Below the pieces are notes generated by a model. That model worked only from the letters and a program-made list of their open reading frames with translations. It had not been told where the DNA came from and ran no database searches. A stretch of 64,000 bases of DNA. It comes from Trinickia dinghuensis (lineage in GTDB: Bacteria > Pseudomonadota > Gammaproteobacteria > Burkholderiales > Burkholderiaceae). Below are positions 37,967 to 47,944 of this stretch, piece by piece. Each line of letters opens with the position of its first letter. Within the stretch, counting starts at the first letter, position 1. A program made the translations under genes and the position numbers. The stretch spans positions 468,783-532,782 of the forward strand of contig NZ_QRGA01000006.1 of assembly GCF_003367175.1 (NCBI RefSeq). The letters run 5' to 3'.

Positions 37967-38300
37967 GTGCATTTCGATCAACTGCTCAACTCGCTGAACG
38001 ACTTGAATAGTATCGAAGGCGACAATACGTCGATCTATGCAAAGAACTACGCATTGGGAAAAGACATCGACGCGCAGGGCAATCTCGCCGCCATCGGCTA
38101 CAGCGGCTACTTGGACACCCAGGCGTATGCATTCACAGGCCAATTCGATGGCATGGGACATACGATCAGCAATGCAGACCCCCTACGTGGGCTCTTTGCG
38201 CTCATCGGTAGGGGCGGCGTGGTCCGCGATCTCAATGTCACGAATGCGAGCGGGCATTTGGGGATTCGGTCCGCCGACAAAGAACCGCCCCAAGGTCGCT
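37967..38300 (+). pseudogene. Fragment of a large adhesin (haemagglutinin/GLUG-type repeat)
   Basis: About 105 codons read NYALGKDIDAQGNLAAIGYSG, split by family as NYALGKDIDA and AAIGYSG, then FTGQFDGMGHTISN and GLFALIGRGGVVRDLNVTN. This pattern is typical of an internal beta-helix/GLUG repeat of filamentous-haemagglutinin-like adhesins. It has no signal peptide and no plausible full gene on either side: it begins next to the IS-like end and runs into the ppk2 3' end. I read it as a stranded fragment. Confidence 0.7.
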
Positions 38301-39227
38301 TCAGTAGATCTCGGGGATGATCATATCCGCCGGCACGGGCTGACGAATATAGTCTTCGTTGTGCACGCGCTCCGGCAACGTAATGGCCTGATGTTCGACT
38401 TCGCCGTACGGCACCTGGCTCAGCAGGTGGTGGATGCAATTCAGCCGTGCCCGTTTCTTATCGACCGCTTGCACCACCCACCACGGTGCATCTTCGTGGT
38501 GCGAGCGCTGCAGCATCACTTCCTTGGCTGCTGTATAGGTTTCCCAGCGGCGGCGGCTCTCGAGATCCATGGGGCTCAGCTTCCACTGCTTGAGGGGATC
38601 GTGGATGCGCGCTTGGAAGCGAATCTCCTGCTCTTCGTCCGTAATCGAGAACCAGTACTTGAGGATCTGGACGCCGCTTCTCACGAGCATCTTTTCGAAT
38701 TCGGGCACCGAGCGGAAGAATTCCTCGTACTCGGCATCGGAACAAAAGCCCATGACGTGCTCGACGCCCGCCCGGTTGTACCAGCTGCGATCGAACAGCA
38801 CCATTTCGCCGCCGGCCGGAAGATGGGCGACGTAGCGCTGAAAATACCATTGCGTGCGTTCGCGGTTACTCGGTGCCGGCAGCGCGGCGACACGGCAGAC
38901 GCGCGGATTGAGCCGTTGCGTAATCCGCTTGATCGCGCCGCCCTTGCCCGCGGCATCGCGGCCTTCGAAGATGACGACGAGCCGATGGCCCGTCTGCACG
39001 ATCCAGTCCTGCAGTTTCACGAGTTCGCCTTGCAGGCGAAACAGCTCGCGAAAGTACTGCCGGCGCAGCTCGCGCGCTTCCGGCGTGAAGGCGTCGGCGC
39101 CATCGAGGATGCGATCGTCCACTTCCATTTCGAGCTCTTCGTCGTACGCGTCGACGAGATCTTCCTCGAAGCGGCGTTGCCGTTCCGCGAAGAACTCGGC
39201 TTCGGCCGTCGGATCCTGCTTATCCAT
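38301..39227 (-). CDS. ppk2: Polyphosphate kinase 2
   Basis: 308-residue PPK2-family enzyme that transfers phosphate between polyphosphate and nucleotides. Walker A is FEGRDAAGKGGAIKR, Walker B is MVLFDRSWYNRAGVE and the lid contains RSHHEDAPWWVV. Start ATG 39227 follows AGGGAGTTTGCG; the frame extends upstream to 39293 without features. Alone, between the adhesin fragment and a lipoprotein. Confidence 0.93.
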   Translation of the reverse strand: MDKQDPTAEAEFFAERQRRFEEDLVDAYDEELEMEVDDRILDGADAFTPEARELRRQYFRELFRLQGELVKLQDWIVQTGHRLVVIFEGRDAAGKGGAIKRITQRLNPRVCRVAALPAPSNRERTQWYFQRYVAHLPAGGEMVLFDRSWYNRAGVEHVMGFCSDAEYEEFFRSVPEFEKMLVRSGVQILKYWFSITDEEQEIRFQARIHDPLKQWKLSPMDLESRRRWETYTAAKEVMLQRSHHEDAPWWVVQAVDKKRARLNCIHHLLSQVPYGEVEHQAITLPERVHNEDYIRQPVPADMIIPEIY

Positions 39228-39388
39228 CGCAAACTCCCTGAAGATGAAGGTGCTCCGCGGACCGCGGCAATTCTGCGGTCGCATATAAGGCAATTATCGC
39301 CGACGGGCAGTGTCAGCCATATTACTGCCGCGGAGCATCCTTCGTTTCGGTTAGCGTTTCGGCTAGCCTCAGGGCTGTATGCGGTGCA

Positions 39389-40438
39389 TCAGAACGTAAC
39401 CGCCGCCTTGATCGATTGGGCCGCGGCGCCGTTCAAGAAGATCTGGAAGTTCTGCGGCGTCGTTCCGCCAGCCGGCAAGATGGCAATCGGCGTCCCATTG
39501 CGAACGAGGGCGCCTGAATTGATGTGCCCGTTCATCTGATAGAAAACGCGGTATTCGGTCGTCGCGGTGCTGAGCGCCGCGTTCGAAACCCAAGCCCGTG
39601 CGCCGGCGAGCGTAACGATCTGGCCATCGGTCAGGTTATACGTCTTGTTGTCCATCGCAAATGGAAAGAAGCCTTCCAGCGTCGAGGCCGTCGAATTGCA
39701 GGGCGTTACACTCGTTCCGGTCGTGGCAGGCGCTGTGCAATCGCCGGTAAATGCCGTGTCCCCGACGTAGTTCCGAGTCTCCTTGATGTATGCGGCGTTC
39801 GGTTGCCATGTCGACTGTTTGTTGTACAGCGACTGTCCGTTGATCGTATTCGTGATCACGCTCAACGCGGTGTCCGTCAGCAACTCGGCTGGCGAATTCG
39901 CGATCGCACCCGCCAGCGGCACGCTCGTATAGCTCGTCCCTTGGAAGGTCTCCACAGGAGTTTGGCCATCGCTAGCGAGGTAGGTCTCCACGACGTTCGC
40001 GCCGCTGTAGCTGATCTGCACCGTCGCCGGGATCGTGCCGGCCACGATCGCTCCGTTGACGACGTAGCGTTGCGGGCTCACAGTCGGCACGGCCAACGAA
40101 GCCGAAAGCATCGAAGTGCCCGTCGTCAGCCGCTGCGTTCCCGCCACGGCCGGACTCGCACTGAGGCTGGCATCTTGAGTGTAAAAATAGCTGCCGGCAT
40201 TGATAGTGAATCCGCCAGAGTTATTCGTCGTAAACGACAGCGCCCCCAAGACGTAATGCGCTCCACCATTGCCGGATAGCACGACATTTTCATAGTTTTG
40301 CTGAGCAGCGCTGAGAGTAGGCGCGGGTGTGCTCGAAGCACTGCTTCCCCCACCTCCGCCCCCGCATGCCGAAAGTTGAAATATCGCCGTGAATGCGGCG
40401 ATATAGGCGGCCCGTTTCATATAATCGTGCTGAGTCAT
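39389..40438 (-). CDS. Large lipoprotein, function unknown
   Basis: 349-residue predicted lipoprotein: signal KRAAYIAAFTAIFQLSAC with lipobox LSAC followed by GGGGGGSS, a flexible linker common in Burkholderia lipoproteins. The mature part is Ser/Thr/Asn-rich and beta-like with two Cys pairs, and is less GC-biased than its neighbours. An ATG at 40420 (MKRAAY) is an alternative start giving 343 residues. No family recognised. Confidence 0.65.
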   Translation of the reverse strand: MTQHDYMKRAAYIAAFTAIFQLSACGGGGGGSSASSTPAPTLSAAQQNYENVVLSGNGGAHYVLGALSFTTNNSGGFTINAGSYFYTQDASLSASPAVAGTQRLTTGTSMLSASLAVPTVSPQRYVVNGAIVAGTIPATVQISYSGANVVETYLASDGQTPVETFQGTSYTSVPLAGAIANSPAELLTDTALSVITNTINGQSLYNKQSTWQPNAAYIKETRNYVGDTAFTGDCTAPATTGTSVTPCNSTASTLEGFFPFAMDNKTYNLTDGQIVTLAGARAWVSNAALSTATTEYRVFYQMNGHINSGALVRNGTPIAILPAGGTTPQNFQIFLNGAAAQSIKAAVTF

Positions 40439-40709
40439 GGAGAGAGATTTTCTCGTTTATCGTTTGTCGTCAATCGTGTTGCAGCAGCCGACCCCAAACC
40501 CCGGCACGATCGGCTCCGCAGCATAACGCAGGCCGCGCCGCAATATCAAGCCAGATCGCGCTATACCGCGCACCTGCAACACACCGACATTGACAAATTA
40601 TTTCAACTTCCACTATGACCGCCCGGCTTACCGACGTAAAACGTTTGCGTAATGCCGGGCATACGTCCCCGTTTCAATAATTTGATTAATTATATTACAA
40701 AATCCTTTC

Positions 40710-41573
40710 TTATTTCGCTTTCATCAACTCGCTCGGACCGACACCGAGAAGCCGGTTCATCCAATGCGCCATATGGCTTTGATGAGCGAAACCGGCCTCG
40801 AGCGCGACTTGCGCGGCACTGATGCGACCGGTCAAAAGCAGCGATTTTGCACGCTCGACGCGCCGCTGCACGATATACCGATGCACCGGCACCCCGAACG
40901 TCTCGCGGAACAGCACTTTGAAATGCGGGACGCTGATATCGAGCAGCGCAGCCAATTCGGAAAGCGTCAGCCGCTGGTCCAAGCTGCCTTCGATATAGTC
41001 GGTCAAACGCGCCGCGGCCTTCGGGGCAAATGTTTTAGCCCTAGCCTCGAGCGACGGCACGCGTCCAAGCAATCGAACGAGCATCGCGGTACAGAGGCTT
41101 TCGGCAAACAGTGCATCGGAGGCTTCCTCGGCTTGCAGTTCCGCATGCAACGCCCAGGCCAGATGCTGAAGCCGCGAATCGCGCAATTGCAGATGCATCG
41201 AAAAACGAGCACGAGACGGCTTCAGCTCCAACTGTTCATGGAGGGTCTTGACGAAAGCATCGTCGATCCAAATCCGCAAAATGGTGCAGTCGGAATCGTC
41301 TGCCCATACGCCGTCCATCCCCGCGGGTATGACATCGGCGTCGCCATGAGCTTGAATCCGCGCGAGCCGCTTGCCGTCGCAGACGCAGTTGGCCCGCACG
41401 GGCTTGCCTACATGAACACCGATGCGGTGTTGTTCCCCGCCGGCAATCCGATGCGTGCCCGCGGAAATACCCAGTAGTTCGGCGCCGAACCCGTTCCACC
41501 CCCTTCCGCTGCTCGAAAGCAGGCTGGTGCGGGTACCGTCGACTAAAGCGGAACGTGCGGTTGAAGCATTCAT
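40710..41573 (-). CDS. AraC-family transcriptional regulator
   Basis: 287-residue regulator. The C-terminal 100 residues have the two helix-turn-helix units: LTLSELAALLDISVPHFKVLF with FRETFGVPVHRYI, and ISAAQVALEAGFAHQSHMAHW. The N-terminal sensor domain is not identified. Divergent from the NmrA-like reductase at 41756, which it probably controls. GTG/ATG choice does not matter here; the ATG at 41573 begins MNASTARSAL. Confidence 0.88.
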   Translation of the reverse strand: MNASTARSALVDGTRTSLLSSSGRGWNGFGAELLGISAGTHRIAGGEQHRIGVHVGKPVRANCVCDGKRLARIQAHGDADVIPAGMDGVWADDSDCTILRIWIDDAFVKTLHEQLELKPSRARFSMHLQLRDSRLQHLAWALHAELQAEEASDALFAESLCTAMLVRLLGRVPSLEARAKTFAPKAAARLTDYIEGSLDQRLTLSELAALLDISVPHFKVLFRETFGVPVHRYIVQRRVERAKSLLLTGRISAAQVALEAGFAHQSHMAHWMNRLLGVGPSELMKAK

Positions 41574-41755
41574 GGCGTTCGATCCTTGGCGGTTCGCTTC
41601 GTATCGCTGCGATCAATGAGTCTAATTTAGCCGACTTGCCGGCGCAGCGCAGGGCTCGGTGCATCATCCGTTTCTGCGCATCCAATCCATTTCTGATCGC
41701 CGTCCGGCCGGCCGCTGCATAGCATGACCTCGTTCGCTCAAACGAGGAGCAATTC

Positions 41756-42655
41756 ATGTTCGTGATTTTCGGAGCATCAGGCAAGGCAGGCGGCGTAACG
41801 GCGGCGATTCTACGCAAAGCCGGGCAGAGCGTTCGCGCAGTGGTACGAAATACACGGCAAGCCGAGCCTCTCGCCGCAATCGGCTGCGAAACGGTGACGG
41901 CCGATTTGACCGATCCGGGTTCGGTCAGGGCGGCAATAGAGGGCGCGCATACCGTTCAGGTTCTCTGTCCGGTACCTACCGGGGTGCCCGATCCCGAATC
42001 GGCAATGCGAAAAATGATCGATGTCGCGGCCGACGCATTGTGCGCCGCGCCGCCCGCTCACGTGCTGGCGATATCCGACTACGGTGCCCAATTGGAAGCC
42101 GGCACCGGAATCACGCTGCTCTTTCACTACTTGGAGACGCGGCTTGCCCCGTTAGCAGGACGCCTAACGCTGCTTCGATCCGCGGAGCACATGCAGAACT
42201 GGGCACGCGTGATCCCCGTCGCCTTGCAAAACGGCGCCTTCCCGAGCTTGCATCAGCCGCTATCCAAGGTGTTTCCGACGGTCTCCGCGCATGACGTCGG
42301 TTCGATCGCCGCTGAGCTTCTACTCGACGCCGCTCAACGATCGAATCAGCCACGCATCGTCAGCGTCGAAGGTCCGCGGCGGGTCACTGTGCTCGATGTC
42401 GCTCGCGCCCTGAGCGATGTCGCCGGAAAGAACGTGAAGGCATTCGAGTTGCCCCGCGGCGAGTGGGCCACGGCGATGCGCGCGGCGGGACTGACCGAAA
42501 GCCACGCGCGGTTGATTACCGAACTCCATGACGCGCACAACGCCGGCAAGATCGACATAGAGGCCGGCATGACCGAGCGCCGCTTCGGCACGACGACGTT
42601 GCCCGAGGTCATCGCGTCGCTGCTGTCAGCACACGGTCACGCGCAGGCGGTCTGA
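41756..42655 (+). CDS. NmrA-like NAD(P)-binding protein
   Basis: 299-residue atypical short-chain dehydrogenase of the NmrA group. The dinucleotide motif is VIFGASGKAGGVTAAIL at the N terminus, and VTADLTDPGSVRAAIEGAH follows. The usual Tyr-x-x-x-Lys is not evident, so it may be a redox sensor rather than an enzyme. The ATG follows GAGGAGCAATTC. Its stop codon overlaps the first base of an operator-like palindrome. Confidence 0.82.
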   Translation: MFVIFGASGKAGGVTAAILRKAGQSVRAVVRNTRQAEPLAAIGCETVTADLTDPGSVRAAIEGAHTVQVLCPVPTGVPDPESAMRKMIDVAADALCAAPPAHVLAISDYGAQLEAGTGITLLFHYLETRLAPLAGRLTLLRSAEHMQNWARVIPVALQNGAFPSLHQPLSKVFPTVSAHDVGSIAAELLLDAAQRSNQPRIVSVEGPRRVTVLDVARALSDVAGKNVKAFELPRGEWATAMRAAGLTESHARLITELHDAHNAGKIDIEAGMTERRFGTTTLPEVIASLLSAHGHAQAV

Positions 42656-42672
42656 ATTTAAGCGATTAAATT
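42655..42672. promoter_or_regulatory. Third LacI-type operator-like site AATTTAAGCGATTAAATT
   Basis: Matches the operator at 50474-50491 at 17 of 18 positions. It lies at the 3' end of locus B, between two convergent genes, where no promoter for locus B is expected. Could support DNA looping or be a relic of a rearrangement. Confidence 0.6.
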
Positions 42673-42739
42673 TATCACGAGCCGTCCATCGCCGAGTCAG
42701 GTGCCATTCCTCGACGGATTCCGCCAACGTTAAGCGGAT

Positions 42740-44059
42740 CTATGCGCGCCGCACCGCGGCGCGCAGTCCTCTTCGTTGCATCCGCATCGTGTCGAACGAA
42801 AGCAACGCGAATGCGCAAGCGGCAAGCGCGGCACAGAGCAAGAACGCCACGCGGTACCCGAATGCGCCCACGATCACGCCCGACAAGACACCGGAGAGAA
42901 TCGACCCCATACGCCAAGCGTTGAAGAAGAGCGCAGTTGCGGCGCCGGTCTCCCCAGGCATAAGATCCTGGATGTAAGTCATGCCAAGGCACGACGTAAT
43001 CGCAATGACCGTGGCCGGAAGCACTTGAAGCGGAACGACGGCCCACGGCTGCTCGATCATCGCCAGCGCGACGAAATACACCACGTGCACCGCCGCCGAC
43101 GCGGTCAGCCAATTCTGCTTACGCAACCGCGACGACTTCGCCCCGAGCCAAAGCATCATCGGTATTTCGAGCAACGCACCGGCGCCGAGCGCTGCCGATA
43201 CGGTCAAGCGGGTGCCGTGCAACGCGTGGACGAGATAGAGCGGCAGCAGGATCATCGTCGCGTTGGCCGCGAGCCCGATCAACGTCAGCGCGAGCAAGAT
43301 GCGCGGGATTGCACGCCTTTCTTGCGGCGTCGCGCCCGTATTCGATGCGCCGTTGTGGGCCGCCGTCATCGACATCGGGTCGACCACCGAAGCGGAAGCG
43401 GACACGGAATCGGCACCGCCTTTCGTCGACGTTTCGCAGTCACCCCCGGCCAAGGTCGAATGGCGGCTACCCTTTTTCGCATCCGAGATCAGCAGCGCAA
43501 TCACCGCGCTGGCGGCAAAGCTCACGGCCGCAAATGCAAACAGCCCCTTGAACCCCGCTTGAGCCAAGACCAACGCCCCCACGGCGGGACCGAACACCCA
43601 AGCCGCGGACAGCAGCGTGCGCAGCGTCGCCGACGCGAATTCGGCCTGCGCGGTGTCTTCGGCGGGCAACGCCGCGCGGCCGAACGTAAATATCTGCGAC
43701 AACGATGCGCCGCCCGGGCCCAGCAACGCCACGCCGACCAGCAAGAGTTCGACGTAGCCCCGCACAAAGCTCAAGCTCGCGTAGCCCAGCACGGCCACAA
43801 CGAGCGAAGCGACGAGAAACGCCCTGGGACGCCCCGTCCGATCCGACCAGCGCCCCACGGCCGCACTCGCGAACACGCCGCTCGCCGAGATGACCGTCAT
43901 GAAGACGCCGAGCCGCCACGGCGACATCGACGCTTCCTCGACCCCGAACAACGACAGGTACGGCATCGTGAACGACAGCGCGACGCCCAACATCAGTGTC
44001 GTCACCGCAAGCGGCACGAAATGCGGCGTTCTCAGGAGGCCGACGAAGCGCGGATTCAC
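42740..44059 (-). CDS. MFS sugar efflux transporter (Set family type)
   Basis: 439-residue major facilitator with 12 predicted spans. FGVEEASMSPWRLGVFMTV and the segment TLRTLLSAAWVFGPAVGALV resemble SetA/SetB sugar efflux pumps of enterobacteria. The central cytoplasmic loop is long and Ser/Thr-rich. It is the last gene of locus B, 4 bases after the GH42 stop, and could relieve accumulation of sugar products. Locus A has no counterpart. Confidence 0.82.
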   Translation of the reverse strand: MNPRFVGLLRTPHFVPLAVTTLMLGVALSFTMPYLSLFGVEEASMSPWRLGVFMTVISASGVFASAAVGRWSDRTGRPRAFLVASLVVAVLGYASLSFVRGYVELLLVGVALLGPGGASLSQIFTFGRAALPAEDTAQAEFASATLRTLLSAAWVFGPAVGALVLAQAGFKGLFAFAAVSFAASAVIALLISDAKKGSRHSTLAGGDCETSTKGGADSVSASASVVDPMSMTAAHNGASNTGATPQERRAIPRILLALTLIGLAANATMILLPLYLVHALHGTRLTVSAALGAGALLEIPMMLWLGAKSSRLRKQNWLTASAAVHVVYFVALAMIEQPWAVVPLQVLPATVIAITSCLGMTYIQDLMPGETGAATALFFNAWRMGSILSGVLSGVIVGAFGYRVAFLLCAALAACAFALLSFDTMRMQRRGLRAAVRRA

Positions 44060-44062
44060 CGT

Positions 44063-46027
44063 TCAGCCTTCCTCGATCCACGCGGCGACGTCGATGGGCC
44101 CCACCACCGAACCGCCCAGCACGAATCGCGCGCCGGCCGGCGCCGGCACGCTCTGCGAACGATCGCCGTAGTTGATGGCGAATCGCAACGCGCCGCGCCG
44201 GCTCAGCCGAAGGCCTTCGGGCAACGGCGCGCAGTCGATACCGGCATCGCGAACGCACTTCGCAATCGCGGCCCGCAACAGCGCACGATCGAAGCAAGCC
44301 GTCATGTACGTCACACGCCCCCGCTGCAGCAGCGCCGGCAGGCCGTCGTCGAATCGGGCCGTCACCTCGGTCTCGACACCCGGCTGCACGTGTTCGCGCC
44401 AGCGCAGTGCGGCACCTTCGACCTCGCCGATCCGCAGCGTGGGCCGGATGGACGGGCGCAGCGATTCGACTTCGACGACACGAGCCGGCAGCACTGTCTT
44501 GAGCTTGCCCGGCGGCAACTGCGGCACGATCGCAAGCGTTTCCGACTTCGAACCGGTGCGCGGGCCGAACACCCAATGATTCGCACCGCGCTCGATCTGC
44601 TCGATCAGGCTATCCGGCAAGATCGGCAGGGTCGGCGCCAAAACGAGACGATAGGCACTGACATCGCCTCGCGAGCTAACGATGTCGACCTCGAGCCCAA
44701 GCTCACGCAAACTGCTGTACCACTCGAATACGACGTGCTGATAGTCGAAATCCGCGCCATGCCGCTGCGTTTCGATGACCCAATCCGCCTCGTAGTCGAA
44801 CAACAGCGCGACTGACGCGGGCTCGCTTCTCACAGCACTCGCGGACGCCCCGAGTGCCCGCAACTCTCGGCCCACCAGCACGACTTCGCCGCCGCCCGGC
44901 GAGAGTTCGTCGTCGGGCGTATTGAGGCCCGAATGCATTTGCTCCTGGGCATAGGGGCATTGGCGCCAACGGAAAAACGAAACGAGTTCGGCGCCGTGCG
45001 CAAACGCCTCCCACGTCCAGAGCCGAACCATGCCCGGCAGCGGCACAGGATTCCACGGCGCCCAATTCACCGGCCCCGCTTGCTGTTCCATCACCCACAT
45101 GCGCCCGTTTCCGACTCCGCGATAGAGATCGTGGCTAAACGCCGACACGTCGGGATGCCCGGTGCGGGCCCAGCGATGCTTTTCCGCTTCCGGCAGCGGC
45201 AGCACTTCGGTGCGCGGCACGGGATAGCTGTCCCAAGCCGCCACGTCGAGACCATGCCGAGCGAACGCGTAATGATCGAACGCCGCGTAAAAGCCCATGA
45301 AGTTGTGCAGCACGTCGCGCTCCGGCGAGTGCCGTCGAATCGAATCGGCCTGCAACGCATGGAAGCTCGCGACCTCGTCGGATTGAAAGCGCCGATAGTC
45401 GAGGACATGCGACGGATTGGCGTCGGTCGGCGTTCGATACGGCAGTTCGATCTCGTCGAAACTGCGGTACTCCATGCTCCAAAATACATTGCCCCACGCC
45501 GCATTGAGCACGCCGATCGTTTCATAACGCCGGGCAAGCCACCGCCGGAAGCGAAGCAGCGCGGCCTGCGTGTAGCTCGGCAACGTGTTGTGACAGCCGA
45601 ATTCGTTGTCGGTCTGCCATGCCACGACCGCCGGATGCGTCCCGTATCGTCGTGTCATCTCGTCGACGATGCGCACACAGTGCTCTCTATAGACCGGGCT
45701 CGAAATATCGTAGTGACGGCGGGAGCCGAACTGCATCACACTGCCGTCTCTCGCGACGGGGAGGATGTCGGGGTGCGCGTCGACGAGCCATTTCGGCGGG
45801 GAGGCCGTCGGCGTACCGAGGACGACTTCGAGCTCGTGACGGCCCAACGTCGAGATTGCACGGTCGAGCCAAGCCCAATCGTAGCGGCCCGGCTCGGGCT
45901 CGATGCGCGACCAGGCGAATTCGGCAATGCGCACGCGCTTGATGCCCATTTCAGCCATGCGCCGGGCATCGCTCTCCCACTGGCTTTCGGGCCAATGCTC
46001 CGGGTAATAACAAACGCCAAGCTGCAT
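44063..46027 (-). CDS. GH42 beta-galactosidase, locus B
   Basis: 654-residue GH42 beta-galactosidase, paralogue of 16391-18406. The TIM barrel starts [17 protein letters not shown]; the acid/base Glu is in [10 protein letters not shown] and the nucleophile in [13 protein letters not shown]. The ATG at 46027 aligns with the start of the paralogue; an ATG at 46057 is possible, and neither has a strong ribosome binding site. In this locus the gene follows the permeases instead of the ATPase. Confidence 0.92.
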   Translation of the reverse strand: MQLGVCYYPEHWPESQWESDARRMAEMGIKRVRIAEFAWSRIEPEPGRYDWAWLDRAISTLGRHELEVVLGTPTASPPKWLVDAHPDILPVARDGSVMQFGSRRHYDISSPVYREHCVRIVDEMTRRYGTHPAVVAWQTDNEFGCHNTLPSYTQAALLRFRRWLARRYETIGVLNAAWGNVFWSMEYRSFDEIELPYRTPTDANPSHVLDYRRFQSDEVASFHALQADSIRRHSPERDVLHNFMGFYAAFDHYAFARHGLDVAAWDSYPVPRTEVLPLPEAEKHRWARTGHPDVSAFSHDLYRGVGNGRMWVMEQQAGPVNWAPWNPVPLPGMVRLWTWEAFAHGAELVSFFRWRQCPYAQEQMHSGLNTPDDELSPGGGEVVLVGRELRALGASASAVRSEPASVALLFDYEADWVIETQRHGADFDYQHVVFEWYSSLRELGLEVDIVSSRGDVSAYRLVLAPTLPILPDSLIEQIERGANHWVFGPRTGSKSETLAIVPQLPPGKLKTVLPARVVEVESLRPSIRPTLRIGEVEGAALRWREHVQPGVETEVTARFDDGLPALLQRGRVTYMTACFDRALLRAAIAKCVRDAGIDCAPLPEGLRLSRRGALRFAINYGDRSQSVPAPAGARFVLGGSVVGPIDVAAWIEEG

Positions 46028-46103
46028 TGAAGATTGTCTCGATTCAGTAAATGACATTGCGCGATTCAAGGTTGTAGGTTTGCGTATGCGCTCGGGTTCG
46101 AGG

Positions 46104-46955
46104 TCAGCCCTTCGTTGCCCCGAACGTCAGCCCGGCGACGAAATGCTTTTGCATGGCGAAGAACATCGCCACGGACGGCAGCGCCGCCAACACCGAGCCG
46201 GCGGCAACGAGATTCCAAGCCGTCGTCCACTGCCCTCTCAGTGCCGCCACGCCAACCGTGATCGGTGCCGCATCGTCGCCTTGCGTGAGACACAATGCCC
46301 AGAAGTAGTCGTTCCAAACGAACGTGAAGACGAGAATGGCCAGCGCGGCCAATGCAGGCCTGACGAGCGGCAGCACCACGCGCAGGTAGATTTTCCATTC
46401 GCTCGCGCCTTCGATACGCGCCGCCTCGATAAGCTCATAAGGCAGCTCGCGGATGAAGTTACGCAGGAACAGCGTGCAGAAGCCGGTTTGAAACGCCGCA
46501 TGAAACACGACCAGCGCCCAGACAGTGTTATAGAGATTCAGACTCGCCATCAGTTCGCGCACGGGAATCATCAGAATCTGAATCGGCACGAAGTTGCCGG
46601 CGACGAATAAGCCGAGCAGCACCGCGTTGCCGCGAAACCGGTAGTTCGCCAGCGCATGTCCTGCCATCGACGCGAGAAAAATCGAAATCGCCACCGCCGG
46701 CAACGTGATCAGGCAACTGTTCCAAAAATAATGGAGCATCGGCGTTTGCGTGAGCGCCGTGCCGTAGTTCTCGATGAGCGCGAAGTGCTTGGGCCATCCC
46801 CAATAATCTCCCGCCGCAAGCTCGTCGCTCGAGCGCACCGACGTGACGAGCACGGCCAGCAGCGGCACGAGCCAAAGAAAAAGCGCGATCGGCAAAGACA
46901 GGCGGTAGAGGGCTCTCGGCACGGGCCGCCACCGCTGAACGGGCATCGGATACAT
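46104..46955 (-). CDS. ABC sugar permease, MalG/UgpE-like, locus B
   Basis: 283-residue inner-membrane permease, the same length as its paralogue at 20784-21635. EAA loop: [20 protein letters not shown]. The C-terminal 80 residues are nearly identical between the two copies. Ten bases separate it from the other permease's stop, so the pair is co-translated. The ATG begins MYPMPVQRW. Confidence 0.93.
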   Translation of the reverse strand: MYPMPVQRWRPVPRALYRLSLPIALFLWLVPLLAVLVTSVRSSDELAAGDYWGWPKHFALIENYGTALTQTPMLHYFWNSCLITLPAVAISIFLASMAGHALANYRFRGNAVLLGLFVAGNFVPIQILMIPVRELMASLNLYNTVWALVVFHAAFQTGFCTLFLRNFIRELPYELIEAARIEGASEWKIYLRVVLPLVRPALAALAILVFTFVWNDYFWALCLTQGDDAAPITVGVAALRGQWTTAWNLVAAGSVLAALPSVAMFFAMQKHFVAGLTFGATKG

Positions 46956-46965
46956 TTCGCACTCC

Positions 46966-47883
46966 TTATGATTCGCTGCGCACGAGGCGGCGCAGTTGCC
47001 AGGCGATGTAGACGAGCATGATCGCGAACAGCACCACGGCGATCGCAGCCGAATACCCCTCGCGGTAGTACTTGATCGCTTGGTCGTACATGAAATAGGC
47101 GAGCACGGTCGAGCTGTCGAACGGGCCGCCTCCGCTCATCACCGAAATGAGATCGAAGCTGCGAAGCGCGCCGATGACGGTCAGCACGACGGCCATGAAG
47201 GTGGCCGGGCGCAGTTGCGGGAGGATCACGTGCCAGAGCAGCTTCGTGCCGCGCGCGCCTTCCATGCGCGCCGCCTCGATGATCTCGGGGTTGATGCCCG
47301 TGAGCCCGGTCAAGTACAGGATCATGCAAAACGGAATTTGCGGCCACAGCGCAGCGAAGATGATCCCGTACGTTACATAGTGAGGATCGCCGAGTACCGG
47401 AATGCCATGGCCGACGATGAGTTTCAGCAAGCCGAACGTCGGATCGTAAAACCACGAGAAAACGAGCCCCACGACAACACCGGGCAGTACGAACGGCGCA
47501 AAAAATAACGACTTCACGAGCCGAATGCCGAACACGTTCTGATTCAGATACAACGCGAGCGCGAGGCCGGCCGGCGGCGCGAGCAAGAACAGCACGAGCC
47601 AGATCAGGTTGTTCTTCAGCGCGACGTAAAAAGTATCGGAAGCGAACAATTCACGATAGTTGGCTAGACCGGCAAACGTCTTTGCCGTCATTCCGTCCCA
47701 ATGATGGAAGCTGAGCCAAATGCTGCTGACGATCGGATAAATGACGAAGACAGAGAACAGCGCAAGGCCCGGCAGCAGAAACAGCAACGCGGCCCGCGTG
47801 CGCCGTTGACCGAGCGGCATCGGCCTCTTTGCCGCCGGCCGCGAGGCACGCCGCAACGATCGCTGGGTAACGGAAATCGACAT
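46966..47883 (-). CDS. ABC sugar permease, MalF/UgpA-like, locus B
   Basis: 305-residue permease with about six spans and the EAA loop EAARMEGARGTKLLWHVILP. Start ATG 47883 (MSISVTQRS) is preceded by GGAGTGCCAATCC; the frame extends to 47922. Paralogue of 19798-20766, with a shorter N-terminal tail. Confidence 0.91.
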   Translation of the reverse strand: MSISVTQRSLRRASRPAAKRPMPLGQRRTRAALLFLLPGLALFSVFVIYPIVSSIWLSFHHWDGMTAKTFAGLANYRELFASDTFYVALKNNLIWLVLFLLAPPAGLALALYLNQNVFGIRLVKSLFFAPFVLPGVVVGLVFSWFYDPTFGLLKLIVGHGIPVLGDPHYVTYGIIFAALWPQIPFCMILYLTGLTGINPEIIEAARMEGARGTKLLWHVILPQLRPATFMAVVLTVIGALRSFDLISVMSGGGPFDSSTVLAYFMYDQAIKYYREGYSAAIAVVLFAIMLVYIAWQLRRLVRSES

Positions 47884-47944
47884 GGATTGGCACTCCGGCA
47901 TAGTTCGGCGGGGAGCGGCCAAGCCCCCCGCCCATCAGACGCGC

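Noticed and set aside
38037-39539. 500-codon plus-strand frame across adhesin fragment and ppk2
   Set aside because: Phase differs from the adhesin-like translation and it is antisense to ppk2.
42776-44815. 679-codon plus-strand frame opposite the MFS and GH42 genes
   Set aside because: His/Arg-rich shadow spanning two real minus-strand genes.
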